A stretch of DNA of 64,000 nucleotides from JAFRXK01 sp045603305 (GCA_045603305.1 JAZULV010000011.1:1-64000); one strand, 5' to 3'. Shown: positions 53,796 through 61,837, counted from the first letter of the stretch. Program-made: numbers and translations. Notes: generated by a model from the sequence alone, not told the origin.

Positions 53796-55514
53796 ATGAG
53801 AGATATAGATGACGTATTTAATCATGACAATATAAGCAGTGATTTGAATAACGCAGCAGAGAATGTTGCAGATAATATTGTAAGTTTTAGTGGGAATACT
53901 GATTCAGTAAGTGAAATTAATGACAGTATTGATACATCCGGAGTAGTAGAAGAAGTAGTTAATAACGAAGTAGTGAGTGAGGCTGTGAATTCAATTCAGG
54001 AAACTGTAAAGAAGGAAGAAACATGTACTGCAGAGAATGCTACTACAAGCCACGCAGGATATCAGAATACTCCGGTGAATAATGGGACATATGGTCAGGG
54101 AACATATTATGCAGAACAGTATACTTCCCAGAGTACCGGTGCCGGTTCAGATGAATACCAGAAGCTTCGTGATAAGATTGCAAAGAAAGAAGCGAAGTTA
54201 ATGGCTAAAGCTGATAAAAAGGCAGCTAAAGCAGACAAAAAAGCGTCTAAAGCCAATAAAGATAAAAAAGGACATGGTTTCTTCTTTAAGGCAGTTGCAT
54301 TTGTGTTATGTGCAGTATTATTTGGTGCGATTTCTGCGGGCGCATTTATAGGCGTGGTTCATTTAAGCGGGTATGATGATAAGTTGGACGCAGTGCTTGA
54401 GGCAGCCGATAATAAGGAGTCGGCAGTGCATGTTAACACAGTAACTCCAAGCGGTACAACAACAGATAGTACCGACGGAGCTGTAGCCATTTCTTCAATA
54501 GTGGAAGATGTGATGCCTTCTATAGTTTCAATTACAAGCACGATAGTATATGAGTCTCAGGGCTTTGGATTTTTCTTTGGAGGAGGCTCTTATGAGACTT
54601 CAGGCGCCGGCTCAGGTATTATTGTAGGACAGAACGCTTCAGAGCTTCTTATAGTTACTAATTACCATGTAATTGAGGATGCAACCTCACTTGTGGTATC
54701 CTTTGATGATGGTACAGATATTAATGCTACTGTAAAGGGTGTTTCAGAGGATAATGATTTGGCTGTTATTGCAGTTAGTTTATCAGAGGTAGAGGACAGT
54801 ACCCTTAACGCTATAAGCATAGCAACCTTCGGTGATTCCGACAGTCTTAAGATGGGCGACAGAGTAATTGCTATTGGTAATGCTTTAGGTTATGGACAGT
54901 CAGTTACAGTAGGTTATATAAGTGCTCTCAGCCGTGAAGTTACTATTGACAATAACACTATGACACTTCTTCAGACAGACGCAGCGATTAATCCTGGTAA
55001 CAGCGGTGGTGCTTTGATTAATGAAAGCGGAGAGCTGATTGGTATAAATTCTGCTAAGTATTCAGACACAAATGTAGAGGGTATGGGCTTTGCCATTCCG
55101 ATTTCATCTGTAAAGGAGCTTATTGAGGAGCTCATGAACAAAGAACCTTTAGTAGAGGTTGAGGAGTCACAGATGGGTTATCTTGGTATCACCCCTGCAG
55201 ACGTTGACAGTTCATCAGCATATCTTTACAACATGCCTGAAGGTGTATATGTATACGCATTGTCAGAGAATGGTCCTGCAGCAAAGAGCGGTATCATGGA
55301 GAGAGATATTATTACAAAGTTTGATGGTGAGAAGATAACAAGCAGTAGTGAGCTTCAGGAGATACTTAAGTATTATGCAGGAGGAACAACTGTAGATGTA
55401 ACAGTCCAGCGAGTAGTAGACGGTCAGTATCAGGAATATGTAATATCAGTAGAGCTTGGTTTCAGGTCTGAGTATGAAACAGAAGCTACGAAACCGGCAG
55501 TTGGTATACGTTAA
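53796..55514 (+). CDS. HtrA/DegP-like membrane-anchored serine protease
   Basis: A 572-residue protein from ATG 53796 behind GAGGAGG. Residues 1-160 are cytoplasmic and low complexity (acidic Asn/Val/Glu, then Lys/Ala units at 129-158); a helix at 163-188 anchors it; the trypsin-like domain has His291 (TNYHV), Asp321 (DNDLAV) and Ser403 (GNSGGA); a PDZ domain covers about 450-545. It degrades misfolded envelope proteins. The long cytoplasmic part is larger than in Bacillus HtrA. A possible TTGACT -35 lies at 53745. Confidence 0.93.
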   Translation: MRDIDDVFNHDNISSDLNNAAENVADNIVSFSGNTDSVSEINDSIDTSGVVEEVVNNEVVSEAVNSIQETVKKEETCTAENATTSHAGYQNTPVNNGTYGQGTYYAEQYTSQSTGAGSDEYQKLRDKIAKKEAKLMAKADKKAAKADKKASKANKDKKGHGFFFKAVAFVLCAVLFGAISAGAFIGVVHLSGYDDKLDAVLEAADNKESAVHVNTVTPSGTTTDSTDGAVAISSIVEDVMPSIVSITSTIVYESQGFGFFFGGGSYETSGAGSGIIVGQNASELLIVTNYHVIEDATSLVVSFDDGTDINATVKGVSEDNDLAVIAVSLSEVEDSTLNAISIATFGDSDSLKMGDRVIAIGNALGYGQSVTVGYISALSREVTIDNNTMTLLQTDAAINPGNSGGALINESGELIGINSAKYSDTNVEGMGFAIPISSVKELIEELMNKEPLVEVEESQMGYLGITPADVDSSSAYLYNMPEGVYVYALSENGPAAKSGIMERDIITKFDGEKITSSSELQEILKYYAGGTTVDVTVQRVVDGQYQEYVISVELGFRSEYETEATKPAVGIR

Positions 55515-55860
55515 TAGTAAAACGTAATATATAAAGAGGAGGGTTCTGTGCACCTTGCAGGTGTATGGGACCTTTCGGTTTGTGGCTTTAGGTTCATAAA
55601 AACTGGCTTGCAAAAGTGAGTTTTGAAAAGATTACAGGAGTTTGTCTTATAATAATTTCGGATTGTAGTGAAAAATTTAGATTTTCTTTATAGTATTCGG
55701 CAAATGTATAAGTACAAGGATATTGCTAAAAGTGATTAATTTATGATATTATTATCTCTACGGCAGATTGTAAATCGTAAGAAAAGAGATATGATTGTTT
55801 GAGAATTAATATGTGAGGTATGTGTGCATTGGGCAGCAATGTACGGAAGGAGAAGTATAA
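55515..55860. other. intergenic region upstream of clpX
   Basis: 346 bp without a gene. It holds the hairpin at 55542-55572 and a probable clpX promoter: TTGCTA (55723-55728), 18 bp, TATTAT (55747-55752) with TG one base before the -10. A GGAAGGAG site precedes the clpX ATG. No CIRCE-like or CtsR-like operator was identified. Confidence 0.55.
55542..55582 (+). terminator. 14-bp hairpin after the HtrA-like gene
   Basis: Left arm 55542-55555 pairs along its whole length, counting wobbles, with 55559-55572 around a 3-base loop. It is followed by TTTCGGTTT, so it may end the protease transcript; the interrupted T tract lowers confidence. Confidence 0.5.
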
Positions 55861-57363
55861 ATGGCAGAAGATTTTATAAATGATGAATTAAAAGATGACG
55901 ATAAATTTCTTGATTTCAGGGAAGAGACCGGAGATTTATCTGAGTCAGAAGATGACGATGGCGATTACGAGAAGGTTTGTTTTGTTTGCAGAAGAAATGA
56001 GAGCCAGGCCGGTAAGATGGTAACCATGCCGGGTAATGTGACCGTGTGTCCTGACTGTATGCAGAAGGCGTTTAATACCTTTGATACATCCATGATGCCG
56101 GGCATGGGAAGTTTTGTGATGCAGGACAATGGTAGTGATGAAGACAATAAGAACAGTGGTAATATACCTAAAGTCAGCTTTATCAATTTGAATGATTTAG
56201 GATTAGGTGGTTTTGGAGGAGAGATACCTAAGAGACAGAAGCTTAAAAAGAAGAAAGATACTGAGAAGAAGGTATTTAACAGAAGTGAAGTTCCGGCACC
56301 ACACAAGCTTAAGGCGATGCTTGATGAGTATATTGTGGGACAGGACAAGGCGAAGAAGGCTATCTCTGTAGCAATTTATAATCATTATAAGAGAATCGGC
56401 TCAGACAATGCTGATGGTATCGAGATTGAAAAGTCAAATATGCTGATCTTAGGCCCTACCGGAAGTGGTAAGACTTATCTTGTAAAGACTATTGCAAAGC
56501 TTCTTAATGTGCCTCTTGCAATAGCGGACGCAACCTCTCTTACTGAGGCGGGCTACATAGGTGATGATATTGAGAGTGTAGTATCAAAGCTTCTTGCAGC
56601 GGCGGACAATGACGTGGAGAAGGCAGAACACGGTATTATTTATATTGATGAGATAGATAAGATTGCAAAGAAGAAGCACACAACTACCAGAGATGTCAGC
56701 GGTGAATCTGTTCAGCAGGAGCTTCTTAAGATGCTTGAGGGCAGTCAGGTGGAGGTTCCGGTAGGAAGCAACAGCAAGAATGCCATGGTTCCTATGACTA
56801 CTGTTGATACTACTAATATTTTATTTATCTGTGGCGGCGCTTTCCCGGGGCTTGAGGAAATCATTAAAGAGCGTCTCAACAAGAAGTCTTCTATAGGTTT
56901 CGAGGCGGATTTGAAGGACAAGTTTGATGAGGAGAGGAATCTTCTTACCAAGGCAACGGTAGATGATTTAAGAAAGTTCGGTATGATTCCGGAGTTTTTA
57001 GGCAGACTTCCGATACTCGTATCATTAGAGGCGCTTACAAAGGACTTCCTTGTGCGTATACTTACTGAGCCGAAGAATGCAATCTTAAGCCAGTACAAGA
57101 AGCTTCTCGCTATGGACGAGGTACAGCTTGAATTTGCCGACGAGGCATTGGAGGCTATTGCAGATAAGGCTATGGAGAAGAATACCGGTGCGAGAGCATT
57201 AAGGTCTATACTAGAAGAATTTATGATGGATATCATGTATGAGATTCCGAAGGATGACAATATCGGCAAGGTCACAATCACAAGAGAGTATATTGAAAAT
57301 ACCGGAGGTCCGATTATCGAGATGAGAGGTATGGAAACTCAGGCATTACCTCTTAAGGATTAA
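55861..57363 (+). CDS. clpX: ClpX, ATP-dependent Clp protease ATP-binding subunit
   Basis: A 500-residue AAA+ unfoldase that feeds substrates to ClpP. The zinc-binding domain has Cys40, Cys43, Cys63 and Cys66; Walker A is GPTGSGKT at 198-205; Walker B is IIYIDEIDK; the pore loop reads GYIG; the ClpP-docking IGF tripeptide is present in KKSSIGFEAD. It is longer than the usual about 420 residues because of an acidic stretch of about 38 residues before the zinc domain and a longer linker (about 75-145). clpP is not adjacent. Confidence 0.95.
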   Translation: MAEDFINDELKDDDKFLDFREETGDLSESEDDDGDYEKVCFVCRRNESQAGKMVTMPGNVTVCPDCMQKAFNTFDTSMMPGMGSFVMQDNGSDEDNKNSGNIPKVSFINLNDLGLGGFGGEIPKRQKLKKKKDTEKKVFNRSEVPAPHKLKAMLDEYIVGQDKAKKAISVAIYNHYKRIGSDNADGIEIEKSNMLILGPTGSGKTYLVKTIAKLLNVPLAIADATSLTEAGYIGDDIESVVSKLLAAADNDVEKAEHGIIYIDEIDKIAKKKHTTTRDVSGESVQQELLKMLEGSQVEVPVGSNSKNAMVPMTTVDTTNILFICGGAFPGLEEIIKERLNKKSSIGFEADLKDKFDEERNLLTKATVDDLRKFGMIPEFLGRLPILVSLEALTKDFLVRILTEPKNAILSQYKKLLAMDEVQLEFADEALEAIADKAMEKNTGARALRSILEEFMMDIMYEIPKDDNIGKVTITREYIENTGGPIIEMRGMETQALPLKD

Positions 57364-57391
57364 AATAAATAATACATTATGTATGATTAGG

Positions 57392-57415
57392 TGGAGGTCT
57401 TTTGACCTCCATTTT
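57392..57415 (+). terminator. intrinsic terminator after clpX
   Basis: TGGAGGTC (57392-57399) pairs perfectly with GACCTCCA (57404-57411) around TTTT, followed by TTTTAAATTT. Confidence 0.85.
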
Positions 57416-57476
57416 AAATTTGAGTAAATTAAATCAGCGGATAATCATATATTGATAAAAAACACCGGATTATTTT

Positions 57477-57821
57477 ATGGATTGTAGAGAAGCAATACTT
57501 TCAAATGATTATGCAGACTTTATATATGGTTTTCAGACACCGGCAGCAGGCGAGCCTGATTTTCCTAAAGAATTTTGTACACAGAAGATAGCGGTAGGAT
57601 TGGGAGTTTATTATGCTGAAAGGAGCAGAATTCCACCACTGGACGTTCAGTTTTATAATTATTCTTCCTTTCCAAAGCTTTATACTACACTGGATACCAG
57701 CAGTATGGAGGCATCAGGGATACTTAGATTAGTTAACCAGCCGGTATTAAATCTTGATGGCAGGGAGGTGTTGATTGGTTTTATTGATACCGGGGAACGA
57801 GTTATAATAATGTCAAGTTAG
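57477..57821 (+). pseudogene. subtilisin-like (S8) peptidase, N-terminal fragment cut by element insertion
   Basis: A 114-codon fragment. It starts DCREAILSNDYADFI, and near its end has DTSSMEASGILRL and VLIGFIDTG, the sequence around the catalytic Asp of S8 peptidases. Immediately after DTG the reading changes to ERVIIMSS and stops, where family members continue into the rest of the catalytic domain. His and Ser of the triad are missing. Everything downstream is element DNA, so the gene was most likely split by integration; the remainder would lie beyond the element's right end, outside the window. Confidence 0.75.
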
Positions 57822-57849
57822 TAAGAACCCAACAAAATCAAGGGTTTCC

Positions 57850-58078
57850 GCTGATTTAGTCCTACGAAAAAATGCCAAAGTAATGGTTATTTTGAGTAAG
57901 GATGAGCTCATTTTTATCTTCAAAAAATTTAACTTGCACTAATATAACACGAGGTGTATTTGACCATTTGGCACTAGGGGTAGTATGCCCCAAACAACTT
58001 AATAATGTAAATTTAGATAGGACTAAATTAGCTCTTGTGTGGACAAGTTCCATATTTGTATTGCTGACTTAGTCCTAC
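57850..58078. repeat. three 16-bp repeats at the element's left end
   Basis: GCTGATTTAGTCCTAC (57850-57865) and GCTGACTTAGTCCTAC (58063-58078) are direct copies differing at one base; ATAGGACTAAATTAGC (58017-58032) is an inverted copy. They lie between the integration point and the first gene. Recombinase or excisionase arm sites, or operators of the first operon, are the likely roles. Confidence 0.65.
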
Positions 58079-58106
58079 TTTTTTGCCCGGAAAAGGAGGA
58101 TAAGGT

Positions 58107-58499
58107 TTGGCGATGACAAAGCGAGAGTTAATTCAGTTCATGGACGAGTTGGTAGAGTTAGCCAGCGAGGAAAACAAGACAAGAGCAATCTTGGTAAAAG
58201 AAAAGTTTATCAATGACTTTGAAAAAAGCTATGAGTACGAAAAGGAGGTTCAGACAGAGATTACAGAACTGCCACCATACTATATAGCGGCAATGCCGGA
58301 TTTGATACAGGAAGAAATCAAGGCAAAGGTAATAGCTGCATTGACAGAGTGTGGTGAGTGTACCCCGGAAAATGTGGAAAGAGCAATGAGTTCCAAAATC
58401 TATGACTTAGATGATTTGATTGATATTAAGGAGTATGTCAGACGCATGGAAGAGGAACAGCGAAAGAAAGCAGAGCAGAAACGGGGGAATGGCAGATGA
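58107..58499 (+). CDS. unrecognised small element protein
   Basis: A 130-residue charged, helical protein. TTG 58107 lies 6 bases after GGAGGA (58095-58100); an in-frame ATG at 58113 is the alternative. It has KRELIQFMDELVELA at the start, a central PPYYIAAMPDLIQEEI and a Lys/Glu/Arg-rich end. No family recognised. It overlaps the next small gene (ATGA), so the two are coupled. First gene of the element in view. Confidence 0.6.
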   Translation: MAMTKRELIQFMDELVELASEENKTRAILVKEKFINDFEKSYEYEKEVQTEITELPPYYIAAMPDLIQEEIKAKVIAALTECGECTPENVERAMSSKIYDLDDLIDIKEYVRRMEEEQRKKAEQKRGNGR

Positions 58500-58645
58500 T
58501 AAAAGCAATTATCGGTATAGGAGTTGTTTTGGTGTGGATTACATTCTTTGCACTTGTTAAAGCTGCAGGTATGGCAGACAGAAGATTAGAAGAAATACAG
58601 AGGCTTTCCGCCGAGAGAGAGGCGGGTGGAGTGTGTGGGAATTAA
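58496..58645 (+). CDS. 49-residue single-helix membrane peptide
   Basis: ATG 58496 overlaps the preceding TGA stop, giving translational coupling. The peptide has one hydrophobic helix (about 3-24), then a basic/acidic tail (MADRRLEEIQRL) and ends VCGN. The next gene starts within its 3' end. Too small for family assignment; likely membrane-bound with a cytoplasmic tail. Confidence 0.55.
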   Translation: MIKAIIGIGVVLVWITFFALVKAAGMADRRLEEIQRLSAEREAGGVCGN

Positions 58646-58949
58646 TGTAAAGGTACAGAAATCTCCGAAGCCGAGAGATATTGTAACAGCAGAGGCAAAA
58701 TTAGAGAGAGATTTGAAAAGCTGTATGCGGTGCAGATTTTTTCACGGTAACAATCGCCAATGTATAGCAAAGAAATGTGTTAAGGAAGAAAAGAAACAGA
58801 CGGAAATAACGGTTGAAGAAAAGCAGAGTAAATGCTTTGGATGTCCATATCCGCATACAGAAGGGTATTGTTTCCCTTGTATGAAAGAGATTTTAGGACT
58901 TATTAAGAAACCAATAGTTATCGAACAGGAGGAAAAGAAAGATGGATAG
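58626..58949 (+). CDS. Cys-rich small element protein
   Basis: About 107 residues from GTG 58626 (GTG 58635 is also possible). A basic N-terminus is followed by two Cys clusters: CMRCRFFH with two further Cys in the next 15 residues, and CFGCPYPH followed by YCFPC. The spacing suggests binding of two zinc ions. Function not recognised. It overlaps the ParM-like gene by 8 bp. Confidence 0.6.
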   Translation: MECVGINVKVQKSPKPRDIVTAEAKLERDLKSCMRCRFFHGNNRQCIAKKCVKEEKKQTEITVEEKQSKCFGCPYPHTEGYCFPCMKEILGLIKKPIVIEQEEKKDG

Positions 58950-59874
58950 ACATATTGAGGTTGTCGGTGTGGATCATGGCTGGTCTGGAATGAAAACAGT
59001 CAGTCAGGTGTTTACAACCGGAGTAAAGGAAATTACAACGGAACCTGCATTTTACAATAATGTAGTAGAGTTTAACGGTTCCTATTACAAGGTAGGCGGT
59101 AAGCGACTTGAGGTAAGGGATTTGAAGGTAGAAAATGATAACTTCTACATTCTCACATTGGCGGCGGTTGCAAAAGAGTTAAACAGACGAGGAATGAGAA
59201 ATGCAAATATTCTCTTATCCGTAGGGTTGCCTCTTACAAGATTTGGAGCAGAGAAGCAGGACTTCATCGACTACTTATCAAAGGAAAAGGAAGTGACCTT
59301 CAGATTTGATAATGAGCAGTATCGTATCAAACTTGCAAGGGTGTCAGTGTTCCCTCAATGCTATGCGGCAGTTGCAGATAGAATGAAGACTCTCCCGAAA
59401 AGGGTTGTGGTGGTGGATATTGGAAGCTGGACTATCGACATTATGCCGATTGAAGATTCCGCACCGAATGAAGCTGAGTGCATCACAATCCGGGAAGGCT
59501 TGATTAAGTGTATGAGGACAATCAACGAGGAATGTATGAGACAGTATGGTAAGGAGCTTTCAGAGGAAGATATACAGGAAATTATGAGAACCGGAAAGCA
59601 TGAGAAACTTCCTCAGAAGTATCTGACCATCGTGGAAGAATGTCTCAGAGCTTATGTAGATAAGGTTTATAACATTCTTTTAGAGCATGGATATAACCTT
59701 GAAGTGACAGAAATTGTATTTGTCGGTGGTGGAGCAAATGTGGTAAAGCGTTTCGGCAACTATGACGGAAACAATATCCAGTATATTGAAGATGTCAAGG
59801 CAAATGCGAAGGGATATGAGTATCTTGGCAGGCTTTATCTTTCCACTCACAAAAAGGAGTTTGGATTGGGGTGA
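58942..59874 (+). CDS. ParM/StbA-like actin-type ATPase
   Basis: A 310-residue actin-fold protein with phosphate-1 loop GVDHGWSGMKT (9-19), phosphate-2 VVVDIGSWTIDI (156-167) and adenosine motif EIVFVGGGANVVKR (257-270). ParM-type proteins form filaments that move plasmid copies apart. The following gene encodes a ribbon-helix-helix protein of ParR type. On an element this may keep the excised circle, suggesting a plasmid-like phase. ATG behind AGGAGG. Confidence 0.88.
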   Translation: MDRHIEVVGVDHGWSGMKTVSQVFTTGVKEITTEPAFYNNVVEFNGSYYKVGGKRLEVRDLKVENDNFYILTLAAVAKELNRRGMRNANILLSVGLPLTRFGAEKQDFIDYLSKEKEVTFRFDNEQYRIKLARVSVFPQCYAAVADRMKTLPKRVVVVDIGSWTIDIMPIEDSAPNEAECITIREGLIKCMRTINEECMRQYGKELSEEDIQEIMRTGKHEKLPQKYLTIVEECLRAYVDKVYNILLEHGYNLEVTEIVFVGGGANVVKRFGNYDGNNIQYIEDVKANAKGYEYLGRLYLSTHKKEFGLG

Positions 59875-59879
59875 TGTAA

Positions 59880-60302
59880 ATGGCAAGGAGAAAAGATAAC
59901 ATTGTATATCACAATATGAGAATGAACCTTGATAATGAACAGCACCGCAGGATACACATGGTACTGACTGACTTAAATACGAATGTGCATAAGTCAGTCA
60001 ACCAATTCCTGATAGATGCAACGGATGCTTATATCAGAAAATTAGAGGGAAATGAGCTGACCAATGAAGAGAAGGCACAGCCCGAAGAACACTTGTATAT
60101 TACAAGGGACGATTTGGATAAGATACGCAGAGAGATTAAGGACGAACTGCAAAGGGAAATGATAGGTATATTAGCTTCGTCCCTTATAACAGGGAAGGTA
60201 ATTCAGATGCCGGAAGTAAGAAATGTATCTGCACAGAACAATACTGAGGAAGATGCAGGGGCAGATGAAACAACCATAGGACTTGCTTCATCATGGGGTT
60301 AA
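59880..60302 (+). CDS. ParR-like ribbon-helix-helix protein
   Basis: A 140-residue protein, 5 bp after the ParM-like gene. Residues about 8-53 fit a ribbon-helix-helix fold (VYHNMRMNL strand, then two helices with NKSVNQFLIDATDAYI-like content). The rest is a charged helix (about 72-110) and a flexible acidic tail. Size, position and fold match the DNA-binding adaptor of type II partition systems. No parC-like iteron cluster was found right beside it; the 16-bp repeats at 57850-58078 are the only candidates seen. Confidence 0.7.
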   Translation: MARRKDNIVYHNMRMNLDNEQHRRIHMVLTDLNTNVHKSVNQFLIDATDAYIRKLEGNELTNEEKAQPEEHLYITRDDLDKIRREIKDELQREMIGILASSLITGKVIQMPEVRNVSAQNNTEEDAGADETTIGLASSWG

Positions 60303-60320
60303 TGGAAAGGAGGAACTGTT

Positions 60321-60500
60321 ATGGCAGGAATGATTTTAAGAAAAACAGGCGTGGTATTACTTACCATATTGAAGGGACTGCTTCATGCAGCATTGATAAT
60401 TTTGAAACTGTTATTTGGTGGCTTGAAGTTGTTCCTGCTGTTGCTTGCTTTAGTTGTAAGGGTGCTGTTGTCTTTGGTTGGGATAGCTGCACATGATTAG
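60321..60500 (+). CDS. 59-residue hydrophobic membrane peptide
   Basis: ATG 60321 follows AAAGGAGG. The sequence is almost wholly Leu/Val/Ile/Ala/Gly with Lys at intervals (RK, LKG, LKL, GLKLF), ending AAHD. It could form two short amphipathic helices. It lies in the same operon as the ParR-like gene. Unrecognised; size and composition resemble toxin-like or element membrane peptides, but no antitoxin evidence is seen. Confidence 0.6.
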   Translation: MAGMILRKTGVVLLTILKGLLHAALIILKLLFGGLKLFLLLLALVVRVLLSLVGIAAHD

Positions 60501-60511
60501 GAGGGATGTGA

Positions 60512-60775
60512 ATGGAAGATTTATTGTCCAAAATCTATGACAGGGTAGCCTTTTATGAAAAAGAGAGTATGTGTTTGGGAAAAGAATTTGATACCGTAGT
60601 GGAAGAAACTCTTGAACCGTTAAAGGATAGTAAGGCGGAAGCAGAGATTGAGGAAATTAAGGAATTGATTTACCAAATTTCTTATTCAGCACAGAAAAAT
60701 GGTTTTCGGATTGGTGTCAGTTTTGTAATCAAGTTTTTGGCAGAAATCTGTGGAACTGGAGATATTAAAAATTAG
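60512..60775 (+). CDS. unrecognised 87-residue element protein
   Basis: A small acidic helical protein starting with ATG 60512 behind AGGAGGG. It ends in FRIGVSFVIKFLAEI followed by a short polar tail. It resembles small conserved proteins of conjugative elements with a similar C-terminal helix, but I cannot name a family. It follows the 59-residue peptide by 11 bp. Confidence 0.6.
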   Translation: MEDLLSKIYDRVAFYEKESMCLGKEFDTVVEETLEPLKDSKAEAEIEEIKELIYQISYSAQKNGFRIGVSFVIKFLAEICGTGDIKN

Positions 60776-60778
60776 TGG

Positions 60779-60873
60779 AGGAGGTGAGAATTATGTGGAG
60801 ATACAAGTTTTTTATGGCATATAAGAACAATGCCAGAGCTAAGAGACTTATGGCGTACATGAACAGAATGTAG
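60779..60873 (+). CDS. 26-residue cationic micropeptide with perfect Shine-Dalgarno site
   Basis: AGGAGGTGA (60779-60787), a nine-base match to the 16S rRNA tail, precedes ATG 60793 by 5 bases. The peptide (60793-60873) is MWRYKFFMAYKNNARAKRLM then AYMNRM: basic and aromatic, amphipathic in outline. The strong site suggests real, high translation. Confidence 0.55.
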
Positions 60874-60893
60874 TAAAATATCAGGAGGAAGAT

Positions 60894-61041
60894 ATGAACA
60901 GAATACGGGACCAGCCCTAATAATGGGAGTTCCGTAAACAGTCAAATAAATACAGTACCCATTGAGGGAAATGCCACAAAAATGTGGCATGGCAGTTTAT
61001 GGAACAATAAGCCTGTCCCTCATGGGAGAGAGGACAGGTGA
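60894..61041 (+). promoter_or_regulatory. leader peptide and hairpins before the lipoprotein gene
   Basis: An eight-codon frame MNRIRDQP (60894-60920) follows AGGAGGA (60883-60889). Downstream are a perfect 8-bp hairpin ATGCCACA/TGTGGCAT (60971-60990) and CCTGTCC/GGACAGG (61012-61038), whose right arm overlaps the AGGTGA ribosome binding site of the lipoprotein. The layout suggests control of lipoprotein translation. Confidence 0.5.
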
Positions 61042-61045
61042 TATT

Positions 61046-61816
61046 ATGAGAAGATTATTTATCCTTTTAACCGTTTGTACCCTGATTTTGACAGGATGTA
61101 GCGGTCAGAAAGAACAGCCGATAACAGAAAGTCAGAGTGTGGAGACGACTTCACAAGTGGAAGAAACCGAGAGTACGGAGAGTGTGGAAACCGAAGATAT
61201 AGATATTGCAGAAGTGGAAAGTACAGATGAAAGTGTACAGGCAGATGCAGAGGAAAGCAAGGAAGAACCGGAGCCTATTACGGAGCCGGAAAAGCCACAG
61301 CAGGAGGCAGAACAGAGTAAGCCGGAACAAACTACTCCGTCACAGGAGAAAAAGCCGGAACCGGAACCACCTGTAAGCACAGAAGCTCCTACACCGGATC
61401 CGACAGAACCGGAACAACCAAAGGAACAACCTACCGAAGCTCCGGCAGAAGTGGAAACAGTAGCGTATGATCCTTATGAAGTGGTATCCCTTGCAACAGC
61501 TAAGACGAAGGCTTATGGTAAGATTTCCATACCGGAGGATTTAGACAATATGCTCGCAAACGGTGAGATAACCAAAGAGGAGTATGATGAATACTATCCT
61601 TACGATGGAGCAGGATATTACAGCGTATTTGTAGAAACAGATTTGAATCAAGCAGCTACCACATCAGGCAGGAAGCTTGGTTCGGTAGATGGAATAGCAA
61701 GCTATATTGCAGAAATGCTTTCCCTTGAGACAGGTCCTTATTTCTACATAGAGTATGCAGGTGTTCACTCCATTAACGGTACAGACTTCTATGAGTTCAG
61801 ATGTTATCGTGCATAA
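61046..61816 (+). CDS. lipoprotein with Glu/Pro/Thr-rich linker
   Basis: A 256-residue protein from ATG 61046 behind AGGTGA; a longer frame to 60962 would include the leader hairpins. Signal peptide with lipobox LTGC (Cys at about 18), then a long acidic Pro/Glu/Thr/Ser linker (about 22-145), and a small C-terminal domain (about 150-256) with GKISIPEDLDNML and YFYIEYAG. Exposed on the cell surface. Similar lipoproteins accompany Cna_B adhesins and conjugation genes on gut elements. Function unknown. Confidence 0.78.
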   Translation: MRRLFILLTVCTLILTGCSGQKEQPITESQSVETTSQVEETESTESVETEDIDIAEVESTDESVQADAEESKEEPEPITEPEKPQQEAEQSKPEQTTPSQEKKPEPEPPVSTEAPTPDPTEPEQPKEQPTEAPAEVETVAYDPYEVVSLATAKTKAYGKISIPEDLDNMLANGEITKEEYDEYYPYDGAGYYSVFVETDLNQAATTSGRKLGSVDGIASYIAEMLSLETGPYFYIEYAGVHSINGTDFYEFRCYRA

Positions 61817-61837
61817 ACAAAACCAAATATGAGGTAA

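Noticed and set aside
55542..55640. Candidate structured small RNA downstream of the HtrA-like gene
   Set aside because: The hairpin is clear, but no match to 6S, SRP RNA, tmRNA or RNase P features was seen, so it is listed only as a possible terminator.
56745..57281. Minus-strand frame of 178 codons
   Set aside because: Lies inside clpX, Ser/Leu-rich as expected for the antisense of a biased frame.
60293..60496. Plus-strand 67-codon frame
   Set aside because: Different frame over the 59-residue hydrophobic peptide, which has the better ribosome site.
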